Origin: Mytilinidion resinicola
Lineage: Eukaryota > Ascomycota > Dothideomycetes > Mytilinidiales > Mytilinidiaceae
Assembly: GCF_010093595.1 (NCBI RefSeq)
Contig: NW_022985441.1
Span: 558,132 to 622,131 of the forward strand
Reading direction: 5' to 3'
Length of the DNA: 64,000 nucleotides
Shown: in pieces, positions 44,601 through 54,528 of the stretch
How the letters are laid out: every line of letters starts with the position of its first letter
How positions within the stretch are numbered: position 1 is the first letter of the stretch
Translations under genes and position numbers: made by a program
The notes under the pieces: generated by a model
Databases searched by the model: none
Told to the model about the DNA's origin: nothing
What the model saw: only the letters and a program-made list of their open reading frames with translations

Positions 44601-47432
44601 TTTTATATAGAGTATAGTATAATAGAAAGAAAAGGGCTATATATAAAAAGAGTATAAAAGTATAGCGCCGCGCAGTAGATAAGATTATATCGGATCCGAA
44701 AAGCGTATAGAAGCTAGCTAAATAAGGCAAAACTATTAGAAAGGAACTACAGCTACTGCCTTAATTTCCCCTTTTTTTACGGCCTAATAATACAACGCTT
44801 TATATAGATAATAAAACTAAGGCCTAAATACTTATAGAATAGTTCTTCCTACCTTCTATAAAGGCAGACCTTTCTAATATTAAAGAATACTAATACCTAA
44901 AGCTATATAAGTTCTTATAAAATATTATAGTAGAAAACGTCCTCTCCGCGCTAATAGAAATAGCCCCGGATAAGGCCCCAGGTATTATAAAGATAACTAA
45001 CAGGATTTTTAAGAAATATAAAACGTAGCTAGTACTAATACTAGCTAGGTTCTTTACTAAGTGCGTATATATAGGGCACCACCTATAGCTATATAAAGAA
45101 TTAATTACTATAGTACTATATAAGCCTTAGAAAGCGTTCTATAATATAGCAAAGTTATATAGGCTAATTATACTGCTAGAAATAGTAGGTAAGCTACTTA
45201 AACGTATTATAGCACGAAAACTATCTAAAATAGCAGAGGAGAAAAGTATGCTCCTACTAAGCTAAATAGGCGCAAGGCCCGAATAATTTACGTAGATAGT
45301 ACTAAAACTTTTTATAGAATAAATATAAACTATATAAAAGGGCAACTTTTACCTTATTACCTTTTTTCTTAGCCTAGATATTTTAGGGGCCTTTAATAAA
45401 GTATTTTATAAGAGAATAATATATAACCTATAGGTCTAATATATACCGGAATAGATAGTCTAATTTATAGAATTATTTCTATAGAACCGAACTATAAAAC
45501 TCTCTATTAAAAGATATATTGCTAAGACTATTCTAGTTAATACAGGTATACTATAAGAATTCTTACTTTTACTAATCCTTTTCTTATTCTTTATAAGTAT
45601 ACTCCTGCCGGCACTATAAAAAGGCAATATAATAGCCTACAGGTTTATAAACAACACTAATATCCTTATATTTAGCAGAAGTACGGAAAAAAACTATAGG
45701 GTAATTAAAAGTGCGCATATATAGTGTATAGAGTGGGCGAAGAAGCATAGTATAGTATTTGCCCCGGATAAGTATTACCTTATATACTTTATAAGGCGCT
45801 GTTTAAATACGGTAAATATAAAGGCTATAGTAAATATCTAGGGCTTTATAAAGGGCCTAATTATAGAGCTCCGCGTGCTTAAAGTTTAGGTAGACTCTAA
45901 ACTTAAATAGGGCCCGTATATACATATTATAAAGGAAAAGGCTATAGTATAAATAGGAGCCCTTATACGGCTAATAGTATTAATATAGGGCGTAAGCTTC
46001 TAAAAAGCATAGTATATATACTTAGTAGTTATTAGGCCGGTTCTTATATATAGGTGCACTACCTGGTTTCTAACGCTAGGTATAAAGGAATAAATTAGCA
46101 AAGCAAAAATTAAACAACTTAAAACAGCCTAGAACTACTGCCTTTATACTATTACAGGGGCGTATAAAACAATAGATATTAAGACGCTTAAATATAAGAC
46201 CTTTTACCCCCCCCTAAGGCTTAAGCTAGAAGAACTCGCGGTAGCGTACGCGGACTGCACGCGCGCAGGCTAGGCTAGAAAGTATATTAAGACCACGTGC
46301 CGCACTATTAGAGACACTATTAGGAGATACTATAAGCCTAGGAAAACGCCTAAATATAAGCCGAGCCGGCGTAATATACTAAAGAGGCTCGCGGTTAAGG
46401 CTATAGCACTAGCCCTAAGGTATAAAGGGCAGTTAGACAACTTATATAAGCTTTTAAGATAAGGAGTAATATAGAAAGCGTATAAGGAAAAGTGGAGGGA
46501 TAAATAGAAGGCCTACAGGAAGAAATAAAGGGGCCCCCCTACGCCGGCCCTTAATATAAAATAGAATAAAAATTAGGCAACTAAATACTATAAGCTTATA
46601 AAAGTAGAAAGCTTAATTATTACGCTCCTATAAACAGAATATATAGGGCTTAACGTATACCTGCACCGTATAAGGGTGCCTAATTACCCTTCGCCTGCGT
46701 GCTCCTGCGGGTATATACTATAGTCTCTAAAGTATATAGTAATATACTGCGAATAACACCGTAATAGCAGAGGCAATATATTCTTTAAGGCTAGAATAAG
46801 AATATATATACAGCTGTATAAAGACTATAAGGGAAATAAGGCCGTTTCGCAATAGTTCCTGCACTAAATAGACCTCCTACCCTACCTTTCTATAGCTAGA
46901 GAGATGGCAACGGAAAAGCTGGCTATACAGCCAGCCGACTCGTATAGCTACGCCCTAAGAACAGAACTATACGCACGCACGCACATTGCATAGCCACAGG
47001 CACGCCCGCAACAGGGCAACCCCCCTAATTTCCTATTGTCCTTTAATTTAATACCTCGGCTTTTAAGAAAAAGGGCACGCGCGTACGGTAAGGGCACGCG
47101 CGCCCTAACGCGGACCCCGGACCTTACTAACCTTCTGGACACCGTACAACCCTGGAACCTAGGGCCTACGGACACCGGATCGATCCTGGAGAATATATTA
47201 AGATGGCTTACTCCGTGGTGATGCTTACAGAGCTGCCACGCGTCCCCTACAGCCGCGCAGAAACAAAAGGAACGCAAGGCGTTATATACTGTAGAAAATA
47301 AGGTTTTCACCCGACCGCTATAGAGCGAACGGTTTCCCCTTGTAAATAAAACCTAGATAGCACTGCCGTATAGACCCTAACGGGAACTAAATCGGCCTAA
47401 TAGAACCTAATAATAATAATAATAATAATAAG
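41700..47432 (+). mobile_element. Tad-like LINE (non-LTR retrotransposon), degraded
   Basis: ORF1 remains are recognised by zinc-knuckle residues at about 42852-43025 (CFNC.GYGHVVRYCKKN, a spaced Cys pair, CNKNHLLYSAKY). ORF2 remains follow: an endonuclease-type start (TIIQYNVYKN, near 43610), the linker ILIGDINLYYLL near 44010, a reverse-transcriptase region with APDKAPGIIKITNRIFKKY near 44960 and LDILGAFNKVFYKRII near 45370, and a C-terminal Cys/His part with CSCGYILQSLKYIVIYC near 46695. The 3' end is an eight-unit (TAA) tract. Stops are mostly TAG and TAA from RIP. The last 400 or so bases are much less degraded. The 5' boundary is uncertain. Confidence 0.75.
47408..47431 (+). repeat. (TAA)8 tail of the LINE
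   Basis: Eight perfect TAA units close the LINE, a common 3' tail for Tad-clade elements. Confidence 0.85.
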
Positions 47433-47736
47433 CGCTAATAATTAATATAGAGGAGGAAATATCCCTAAAGCCCTTTAGCTGGCTAAAGCGCGTGCGCAAG
47501 CGCTCTAAGCGATTTGAAAATTACGAAATTATTATAAATTAATTCTATAGCTTTATAAGCCTTTCCTTTTTAATTTTTATATATATACAACGTTATATTA
47601 TATTATAAAGCTTTATATTATAATTAGTATTAATTTTAAAATTTATGCCTAAGGTAGTCCGAACTTCTAACGCTTAGCTTCGACTAGCGTAGCTTATCTA
47701 ATTTTGTAATGAAATCATACTATAGTTAACTAACTA

Positions 47737-48197
47737 CTGAGATTTCCCCCCCTGATTTCGAGATTTTCCTCCCCGATTTCGGGATTTTCCTCCCCGATTT
47801 CGAGATTTCCCTCCCCGATTTTGAGATTTTAACCCCGTCTAAGATTTCCCCCCCGCTAAGGTAATTATAGAATTTTATCGCTTTCTTCGACCTAGCGTTT
47901 ATATATAAATTATTCTATAAGATGCTTATCGTCAACAATATCCCTTAGTCTTAGCCTAGGTAGTAGCCTATAGCAACTAGCTAATTAAGAAGATAAGCAC
48001 CTAGATACACCTATTTTCTAGGTACCTTATAGTGTTGACGATAAGCATCTTATAGTGTCGACGATGAGCATTTCGCAGCGTCGACGATAATATAGTTATA
48101 GGCTAGGTTGAAGAAAGCGATAAAATTCTATAATTACCTTGGCGGGGGAAAAATCTCTATACGGGGTTAAAATCTCAAAATCGGGGCAAAATCTCAG
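47737..48197. mobile_element. Fold-back element with 21-bp subterminal repeats
   Basis: Arms starting CTGAGATTT at 47737 and ending AAATCTCAG at 48197 are inverted copies. The best match is the block around 47823-47905 (TTGAGATTTTAACCCCGT, GGTAATTATAGAATTTTATC, GCTTTCTTC) against 48110-48190. The left arm holds four to five 21-bp units (47739, 47760, 47781, 47802) of GAGATTTTCCTCCCCGATTT type. The centre has GTYGACGATRAGCAT-type units, including an inverted one at 47920. No coding capacity and no clear target duplication are seen. Confidence 0.7.
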
Positions 48198-48832
48198 CAG
48201 CCAAACTTAAAACCTGAAACTTAAAGTCGCCTAGCTTTACGTAACTTTTACGCTACACTCTGTGAATTGCGCCACACTCTCTCTTAGCCTTCGGTCCCTA
48301 TAACGTTACTGGTTGAGACCCACTGTGAGGCGAATCAGCACCTCACGTCTCAAGTCTTCAAGCCTCAGAGGCCGGAGCCAGTGCCGCCATCCTCAAGTCT
48401 CAAGCTTAAAGTCCTTCCTCATTGTTCCTCAAGGCTCCTCCGGCAAGCCAGGGCCTGGCACCGGCTGCGCTTCCTGTAAGACTAATGTGGGTCCTGGTGT
48501 CGCGAGCCGCCCGGTGTCACGAGCTAAAGCATCAGTACTTCGTCTTTAGAATTATTTCCTTTACCCTACAAATCCTGTAATTCGGCTATCCCAGGACTGT
48601 TGAGATGCTTTTCAACTGAACATTACCCTAGGATTGTTGTCGTGTCGTCTGGTTTGCAAACAGCCTTCTTTCAGTACTATTTGAGATACGATTATATAAA
48701 TCCACCAATAAGCCCATACTAGTATCACAGTGGGAACGCCGCACGACCAACGAGTAAGGATTGGCTTCCGGGCCTTTACACGCACCTCAATACAGCCTAG
48801 CGGGTCCAAGCACGCCCAGCCGAAATGGCTCG
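48198..48832. other. Left border of the gene island, no gene recognised
   Basis: Composition returns to normal. There are direct repeats of CTCAAGTCT-type words around 48350-48420 and the similar words GTCGCGAGCCG and GTCACGAGC at 48498-48525. No coding motif is visible. It includes the 3' flank of the HET gene. Confidence 0.4.
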
Positions 48833-51328
48833 TTATATTAACGGTATTCTCCTCCACTCTCGGCGTGCCTCTGCCCAGTCTTTGAGGAAGATCCATCCGA
48901 GCTCCCGGCGATACGCATACTGACCGCGCCAGCCGATCAAGAGCACATTGACAATTGGTATATGACGCAATTTGTCGCCCTTGTTATTGTGATATCGCCT
49001 GACTTGCAGTTCTTCACTTTCCATAAGCCATCTCCCGGTGTGCCCCGACAACGATAGGGCGATAAATTCGTGCTTCGTGCTCTTGTGGTCTCTTCCGGAA
49101 CGCAATTCTCTGACGAGCGATTCACAATGTCCACAAAGGCCACCAATCTTCTCTGCCGCTTCGTTGAATATGCCCGGCCCAGAGTACCTACTCGGCATTT
49201 TATCGTCTGAGTCAAGTCGTAATAATGCGCTCTGGGTGAGAGTAATTATGAGCACACGATTGATGAATTTCATATCCATATTGTCGCTTTGGTCCAACTC
49301 GAATGGCTTCTCGACTTGCTCTGAAATGCATTGCTCGGCACATTGTGCAGCCTGGACGCAGAATGCATTGTAAGTCACCCAGTACCTGTTGAAAGTATCC
49401 TGAAAAGTTCGGGAATCTTGGTCATGGCGCCGCAAAGACAAAGGATCAATTGACGTACACCCCTCGCTTACTGCGTTAGCCATAATTAGGGCCCAATCGT
49501 CGTCTACTTCTGTTTCGGGGATCAGGTTGATCGGTTTTCGCTGCACAAACCCTGAAGAACAGTCACTGATGTCGTACCAAAATGCCAGAGCTCCATAGAA
49601 TTTTCTTGAATGATACTTCATAGCATCTCCACGGCACATACGTGACAGCCACGTCCAGGTAGGCGTCACCTGAAGCGTCCCTTCTCCAGGAGAAAGTGAG
49701 GATCGCCCATCCAGCGACCACCAGAGCATAGCTTGGTCAAATTGGACCAGGGGTAGACCTTGAATGAAATTCCCTCTGTGGCCATACAGAGCGTTGGATA
49801 TTCCTTTGAAAGCATTGTTTGCGTCCGATCGATACGACAGCATTCTGGATGTGTACATTCGGAGATGGCGAGAAAAGGCTTGAAAACGTGATTTATCAGA
49901 AGGTAGATAAAGGCCATCCGATAGGTGCTTCTTTAAGCCAACCTCCTGGTTGTATCGGTCTTCGTGGAAGGTCGATGATCCACACTCCAAGTACGCTCGG
50001 CTGTTGGTAAAATAAAGCCGCCTCCTTGCGAGGGCACCTTCCTGATAAGTCCAGCCGCGAGTATACCAGACAGCGAGAGGATCGTTTTGTCTTTCCCGCA
50101 AGATGTTTGTGAATCGATATCCGTAGATATCGACTGAATGTTGAAATTTCTCTCGAGCGACGCGTACGCCACTAAGTCCATAGTCCATGTTATCTCCATA
50201 GGCAGCAATGATGACGAAATTAGCAGCCGAGTAAATACCACCCATGGTATCGATCTGCCGTTTCTTATCCTCTTCGTCGTCTTGAAGGATGCATAGACGA
50301 TCCACCCACAGAAACTGCTCTCCTAACTGTTCACATACTAGCATGGCATCTTCAATTGTTCGAGGAACATGTCGTTCTGGCAGGCCGCCATGTTTCATCA
50401 TCGCTTGAATGGTGTCTCGAGTCGCTGTGAGGAAGGAGGGGTAATTGGCTGAGCCCCATACATAGCTCAGGGCGACAAAAGGATCGTTGCGTGTCTCAAC
50501 AACGCACCTACGACGCACGTCGATGACTCTGAAATTTTTCGGTAGAACTGCTCCGTTATCTCTTCGGCAGAGAACGTGGTGCTCTTCGCATTCGTCGAGT
50601 GCTAATTTCAGTCTTCTCCATGAGACGAACCCTTCGACTTGGGGCAAATCAATGCCTGCCATTTGTAAGACCGGCAATTTTTTTTGGATGTTAAAAGAAA
50701 GAATACCTTGCTTCAGATCCCTAATCTGTAAGTCACCGACCCCCAGAATGCCGCCGGAGGCACCTTCAGTCGTCTCCATATCGACTGAGATATCGGCCAG
50801 GTGTATGCCTTCGGAAGCCCGCGGTTGCCCTCCATGCGGATCTAGATTGAGATATAATACAGGGAATTGGGTTTGAATGTCTAACAATTGGAATAAATCA
50901 AACGCGCTGGTCAGCGTCGCTTTGATGATACGGCAGAAGGAGCACCGTATTTCTCCAGCCTCCTCCAGCAATATCATTGGCAAAGGAAGCAACCTTTCTG
51001 GCCTTAACTCGTGATCCACACATCTCAAAAGGTGCCAAACTCGTAGATGTTGACATTGGTCGCACAATAGAGGATCGGGATCGGGCTTTGCCACAGGGCA
51101 ACTCGAACAAGGCTGGTGGAACAACCGCTCGAAATACGGTCTAACAAGGGGGCCAACAGACTCTACAGGTGGACAGTAGTAGCATTCATTATTGATGAGC
51201 TCGTGCTGATCCGTCATAGCTGTCTCGTTGGAGGATGCGATGGAGAACTGTGGTAGGGTGTTATCGGACTCTACAGCTAGATAGTGGTGGTAGCATCCAT
51301 CACTGATGAGCTCGTGCAGATCCGTCAT
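48833..51328 (-). CDS. HET-domain protein, intact, 831 residues
   Basis: A single exon from the ATG at 51328 (MTDLHELISDGCYHHYLAVE) to TAA at 48833. The frame stays open upstream to about 51424 but has no ATG there. The N-terminus carries a tandem duplication of 37 residues (see the repeat entry). Two Cys pairs (CDQC about residue 89, CSFC about 129) form a possible zinc site. The HET domain runs about residues 284-440 with FVALSYVWGSANYPSFL, FLWVDRLCILQDDEEDKKRQ and IYSAANFVIIAAYGDN, followed by WYTRGWTYQEGALARRRLYF. The long C-terminal part is charged and has no motif I know. HET proteins control heterokaryon incompatibility and related cell death. It is notable as the only clearly intact gene inside the repeat-rich half. 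Confidence 0.88.
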   Translation of the reverse strand: MTDLHELISDGCYHHYLAVESDNTLPQFSIASSNETAMTDQHELINNECYYCPPVESVGPLVRPYFERLFHQPCSSCPVAKPDPDPLLCDQCQHLRVWHLLRCVDHELRPERLLPLPMILLEEAGEIRCSFCRIIKATLTSAFDLFQLLDIQTQFPVLYLNLDPHGGQPRASEGIHLADISVDMETTEGASGGILGVGDLQIRDLKQGILSFNIQKKLPVLQMAGIDLPQVEGFVSWRRLKLALDECEEHHVLCRRDNGAVLPKNFRVIDVRRRCVVETRNDPFVALSYVWGSANYPSFLTATRDTIQAMMKHGGLPERHVPRTIEDAMLVCEQLGEQFLWVDRLCILQDDEEDKKRQIDTMGGIYSAANFVIIAAYGDNMDYGLSGVRVAREKFQHSVDIYGYRFTNILRERQNDPLAVWYTRGWTYQEGALARRRLYFTNSRAYLECGSSTFHEDRYNQEVGLKKHLSDGLYLPSDKSRFQAFSRHLRMYTSRMLSYRSDANNAFKGISNALYGHRGNFIQGLPLVQFDQAMLWWSLDGRSSLSPGEGTLQVTPTWTWLSRMCRGDAMKYHSRKFYGALAFWYDISDCSSGFVQRKPINLIPETEVDDDWALIMANAVSEGCTSIDPLSLRRHDQDSRTFQDTFNRYWVTYNAFCVQAAQCAEQCISEQVEKPFELDQSDNMDMKFINRVLIITLTQSALLRLDSDDKMPSRYSGPGIFNEAAEKIGGLCGHCESLVRELRSGRDHKSTKHEFIALSLSGHTGRWLMESEELQVRRYHNNKGDKLRHIPIVNVLLIGWRGQYAYRRELGWIFLKDWAEARREWRRIPLI

Positions 51329-51420
51329 AGCTGTCTCGTTGGAGGATGTGACGGAGGACTGTGGCAGGGTGTAACAACAACAAGAGTAGATCGCAGAACC
51401 AACCGAAGCGTGGGTTAGTC
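51180..51420 (-). repeat. 111-bp tandem duplication at the 5' end of the HET gene
   Basis: GATGAGCTCGTG occurs at 51194 and 51305, and the following TCCGTCATAGCTGTCTCGTT is shared, giving a 111-bp (37-codon) direct duplication. Each copy contains an in-frame ATG (MTDxHELI), so two alternative starts are available. Confidence 0.85.
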
Positions 51421-52378
51421 TCAAGTTTCAGCGAACCAAGAGAAGCGATCCAGATCACGTGATGACGTTTGTGCCAAGAATTCCGGAAAGCGACTCTGCA
51501 CGCCGCCACGCCGCCGTATCAGCAATGATGGAACTGTTCAAAGCTAAGGATCATTGTTGCTATCCTGATTCATGACCGAACATACTGGATAGAGCGGTTT
51601 AGCGGTGACTTGGACGCTGCAAAAGCTGTTTGTCAAATGGACCTATGAGGAGATAATTACCTTATGTTTGCAGTGTCTGAATTGCTATGAATACGAAGTA
51701 CCCGAAATTTGGCTCAGCACGGCGGGCGGCTCGCCTCACCGGGATGGATGTTACCGCAGCCACAGCGTTCCGAAAAGAACCAATTATGTAAGTTACATTA
51801 CATTTTCCTCGTCATGTGGGACGCGCCGGTGGCGTTGAGGAATGTACCAGGATCATATCGCTTTTGATTGGAAGGTACCGATCAACGTGGCGGCGTGGCA
51901 TGAACCAGGGCGGCCACAGGGCTGATAACGACTTATCAACGTGCTAGTGAGGCTTCAAGGCTCGAATGCTACCATGTTATGCCTGTTAGGAGGGATAAGA
52001 GCCCATAGTGAAGCTGTGATAGAGGTGTCCCAAAGGATAGCTCTGCGTAAAGCATATACGCGCTAAGGGCATCGCACGTGCCTCGCCCGCAGCCATAGGT
52101 AAAACCCCACAGCTACCTAAATCCTCGTTTCTTGAGGATTCGTCTCGTCTCTTAATATACCCAATTCTAGCCTTTAAGCCCCTGCTAGTGCTTCGCATGA
52201 CATTCGTAGTTAGCGCGGTAGATCACGATTAGTCAGCCTTGCGATTAATCTTAAGGGCAGCGATCCACTCGTTAGGGAACCGGATCGCAGCTTTAAACAG
52301 GTAAGTCCGAGTCTTATTATATCCCCTTTTGGCCTTGATGTTTAAATTCATGACAGATTATCAATACCTCCCTCCGTG
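51329..52378. other. Intergenic, no gene recognised
   Basis: Divergent spacer between the HET gene and the CYTH gene. A donor-like CAG/GTAAGT at 52301-52308 and ATGACAG at 52350 could bound an intron in a 5' untranslated exon of the downstream gene. No other feature is supported. Confidence 0.4.
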
Positions 52379-53008
52379 ATGCCACGAACCTTCCCGGCGA
52401 TATCCATCCTCGAGGTGGAGCGAAAATTCCGCTCGCTTGCAGTGCAGGAACTGGCCGCAAATAACGGAAACCCTCCGTTCAAGAGCATTTAATCACTAGG
52501 CCAGCGAATCATACATAACGAGTACTTCGATCGATCGAGCCTTCTCTCTTTAGCAGGCATTTGGGTTAGGCAACGGAACGGACAATGGGAGGCAAAGGTC
52601 AAAAAGGGCGGCAACTTCACCAATTCGAGATTTGAGGAGCTTTTAGATCCTCGCGATATCTCAAAATGCATTAAGGATCTCACGGGAATTGGATACACAG
52701 AACAAGAAACGTTTGGACTCGAGCGGATTGCAATTCTCTCCACGACGCGGAAAGCCTGGGTAGCCGATAATGAATTTAGAATTGTGTTGGACACTATAGA
52801 CTTCGGTCACACCGTTGGCGAAGTTAAGTTACAGCATCAGGTAAATTTCGAGGCCACGTCGGGTTTGTCTATTGAACAACAGAAGCAGAGATCAATGCAA
52901 GCGATGGACGATAGGGTTGCCAAGTTTATGGAACGATATGCATGGGCATTTTGCCAAGGGGTGCCAAAAGGGAAACTGACGGCGTATTTTGAGCGCAACG
53001 CTATTTAA
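52379..53008 (+). pseudogene. CYTH-domain (thiamine-triphosphatase-like) protein, one in-frame TAA
   Basis: From the ATG at 52379 the frame reads MPRTFPAISILEVERKFRSL, containing the ExExK-type start of the CYTH triphosphate tunnel fold (EVERK), and then NNGNPPFKSI. TAA occurs at 52490-52492. The same frame then continues without any shift: SLGQRIIHNEYFDRSSLL, GIWVRQRNGQWEAKVKKGG, FTNSRFEELLD, EFRIVLDTIDFGHTVGEVKL, and KLTAYFERNAI to a stop at 53006-53008. EVERK, YFD, WVRxR, WEAK and VGEVKL are the metal- and phosphate-binding segments of the family. The full length of 209 codons is normal. No intron can remove the TAA. A CAA to TAA change by RIP fits best. Confidence 0.75.
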
Positions 53009-53458
53009 AGTGTTGGTTGGCCGAAAACGTTCGATACACTAGTCATCTCACTATTTTCACACGTCGCTGATTAAAAGTAGAGGACACGGATGGATAATCG
53101 GATTGAGCTTTCAGGTGTATCGGCCATGGATGTAACACGGGACGAAGGTAGGTCTCGAGCGCATCCTCCAGTCTCAATCCTCCAGTCCACCACCTGCCTC
53201 CACCAACTTACGCGTTTCCCAGCCCTCATACCAGTATTGGACACGGGAGCCGAAGTGAACCTTGACAATACGTGTAGTCCACGTAATTAGTCTGCCGGTA
53301 AAGAAATTGTTCAGAACTCGATAAAGACTTTATAAGTAGTTTCCGGTTTATTGCCGGTCCAGTACAGTAGAAACAATATGCGCTTATCACAGGGTCTACT
53401 ATCCATGCTAAATCTCTGACCATTGTACTAGCGTTTTAATCGCTCCTAAGCCGAGTAT
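53009..53458. other. Intergenic between convergent genes, no gene recognised
   Basis: The sequence between the CYTH stop and the C2H2 stop codon. A short frame at 53090-53290 has no motif. Confidence 0.4.
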
Positions 53459-54199
53459 TTATGCGCAGGTCTGGCTTGATACATGTTGAAATAGAGCAGA
53501 GAGCTTTGAGAAACCTTCCTCGCACTCTAGGCATCGGAATGGAGTTGGCTCTTTGTACTTATCGCGGAGATCTTGCCCACTCAGCATCGCATTCTGATAG
53601 TCCTCGTTGATGAACTGCTGCCATTAGTAACACTTTACCGCAGTCTTGTTAAGATCCAGCGTGTCAATTCCTAAGCTGCAGTATCCGGATTCTAAATGAA
53701 GAATTATATAAGGAAACGTCTTATATGTTTTATAACAGCCGTAACACTCGAGAGAGCGGGGCATATAAACGAATTTGTGCTAGTTAAGCTTGTTAGTAAG
53801 AGGGCTGAGAAAAATAAGTCGTAATCATCTTACGTTTTTAAGGTTGCTCGGGCTTTCAAAGTGCTGTCCGCACTGTTCGCAAACGTTTTCTTCTTTAAGA
53901 TGATCTTGATACTCTTTACTTTCTGGATCCCATATTATCCCATTACCCTTATCACAACCCATGCACACAGTCCTATGCAAAGTGGATTGATGGTGTTTAA
54001 GCAGCTTATCCCAAGTCTTGCTATCAAAAGGGCAGACGGGGCACCGGTTGTGACTAATCGAGTCATTATAGTGCTGCTGTATTGAAGAGGCCCTTTGGGA
54101 ATGCTTTCGACAGCGATCGCAGTATAGGCTAGAAATGTTTTGAAGACGTTAGCAAGGTTCTTGAGCTTGTTTAAAGTCTCGGACATACCTGTTGGCCAT
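53459..54199 (-). pseudogene. C2H2 zinc-finger protein, three exons, one in-frame TAA
   Basis: Exons 54199-54189, 54128-53834 and 53779-53459 join to 209 codons; introns are 60 and 54 bp (GTATGT..CTAG with a CTAAC branch site, GTAAGA..CTAG). The protein begins MANSLYCDRCRKHSQRASSI. It contains a chain of fingers: CDRC..HY, CPVCPFDSKTWDKLLKHH, CMGC, CEQCGQHFESPSNLKN, CYGCYKTYKTFPYIILHLES, and CLECEEGFSKLSALFQHV near the end. The TAA at 53624-53626 lies in KCY-stop-WQQFI, where this fungal family usually has Gln (CYQW). All splice sites and later fingers are conserved, so a single CAA to TAA change has interrupted an otherwise sound gene. The function would be nucleic-acid or protein binding. 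Confidence 0.7.
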
Positions 54200-54528
54200 C
54201 GTTTGGAGATAGTGCGGCGATAGATCTAGTCTGTCAGAGCAGTGAGCGATAGCAGGTAGGTGTGGGGTAGCCTAGCCCTAAATTTAGACACCAGCTGACT
54301 TCAAGCCATGCTGCAGCCCTAAATTTAGATACCAGCGCTTCACAACCTAATTGCAACGAACGCTGTAGAACCCGTGCCGCCTTACCCCACTATCATCAGC
54401 ATACAAGGCACATGTTATGAAAATATATTGAAAAGAATACTCGTCAAGGGCAACTCAAGCCAATCTACCACTAGCATTATACTACTTACATCTAGTTAGA
54501 GGTGTAGCAGCGCAGATTTACGTAGCGC
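54200..54528. other. Spacer between the C2H2 gene and the DUF3435 gene
   Basis: A short intergenic region holding the C2H2 promoter. Near-repeats of the words CCTAAATTTAGA and CAGC at 54271-54330 are present. No gene is seen. Confidence 0.4.

Noticed and set aside
46948..47310. Minus-strand open frame at the LINE 3' end
   Set aside because: It is antisense to the readable ORF2 C-terminus of the LINE and is open only because this end is not RIP-degraded.
25660..53626. Reassignment of TAA to glutamine
   Set aside because: The three single-stop genes would fit, but TAA is also used as a normal stop here (for example the HET gene at 48833 and the C2H2 gene at 53459), and nearby repeats show the same C-to-T pattern, so RIP is simpler.
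53861..54085. Plus-strand hydrophobic frame
   Set aside because: It is the complement of the C2H2 exon 2; the zinc-finger reading with splice sites explains the sequence better.
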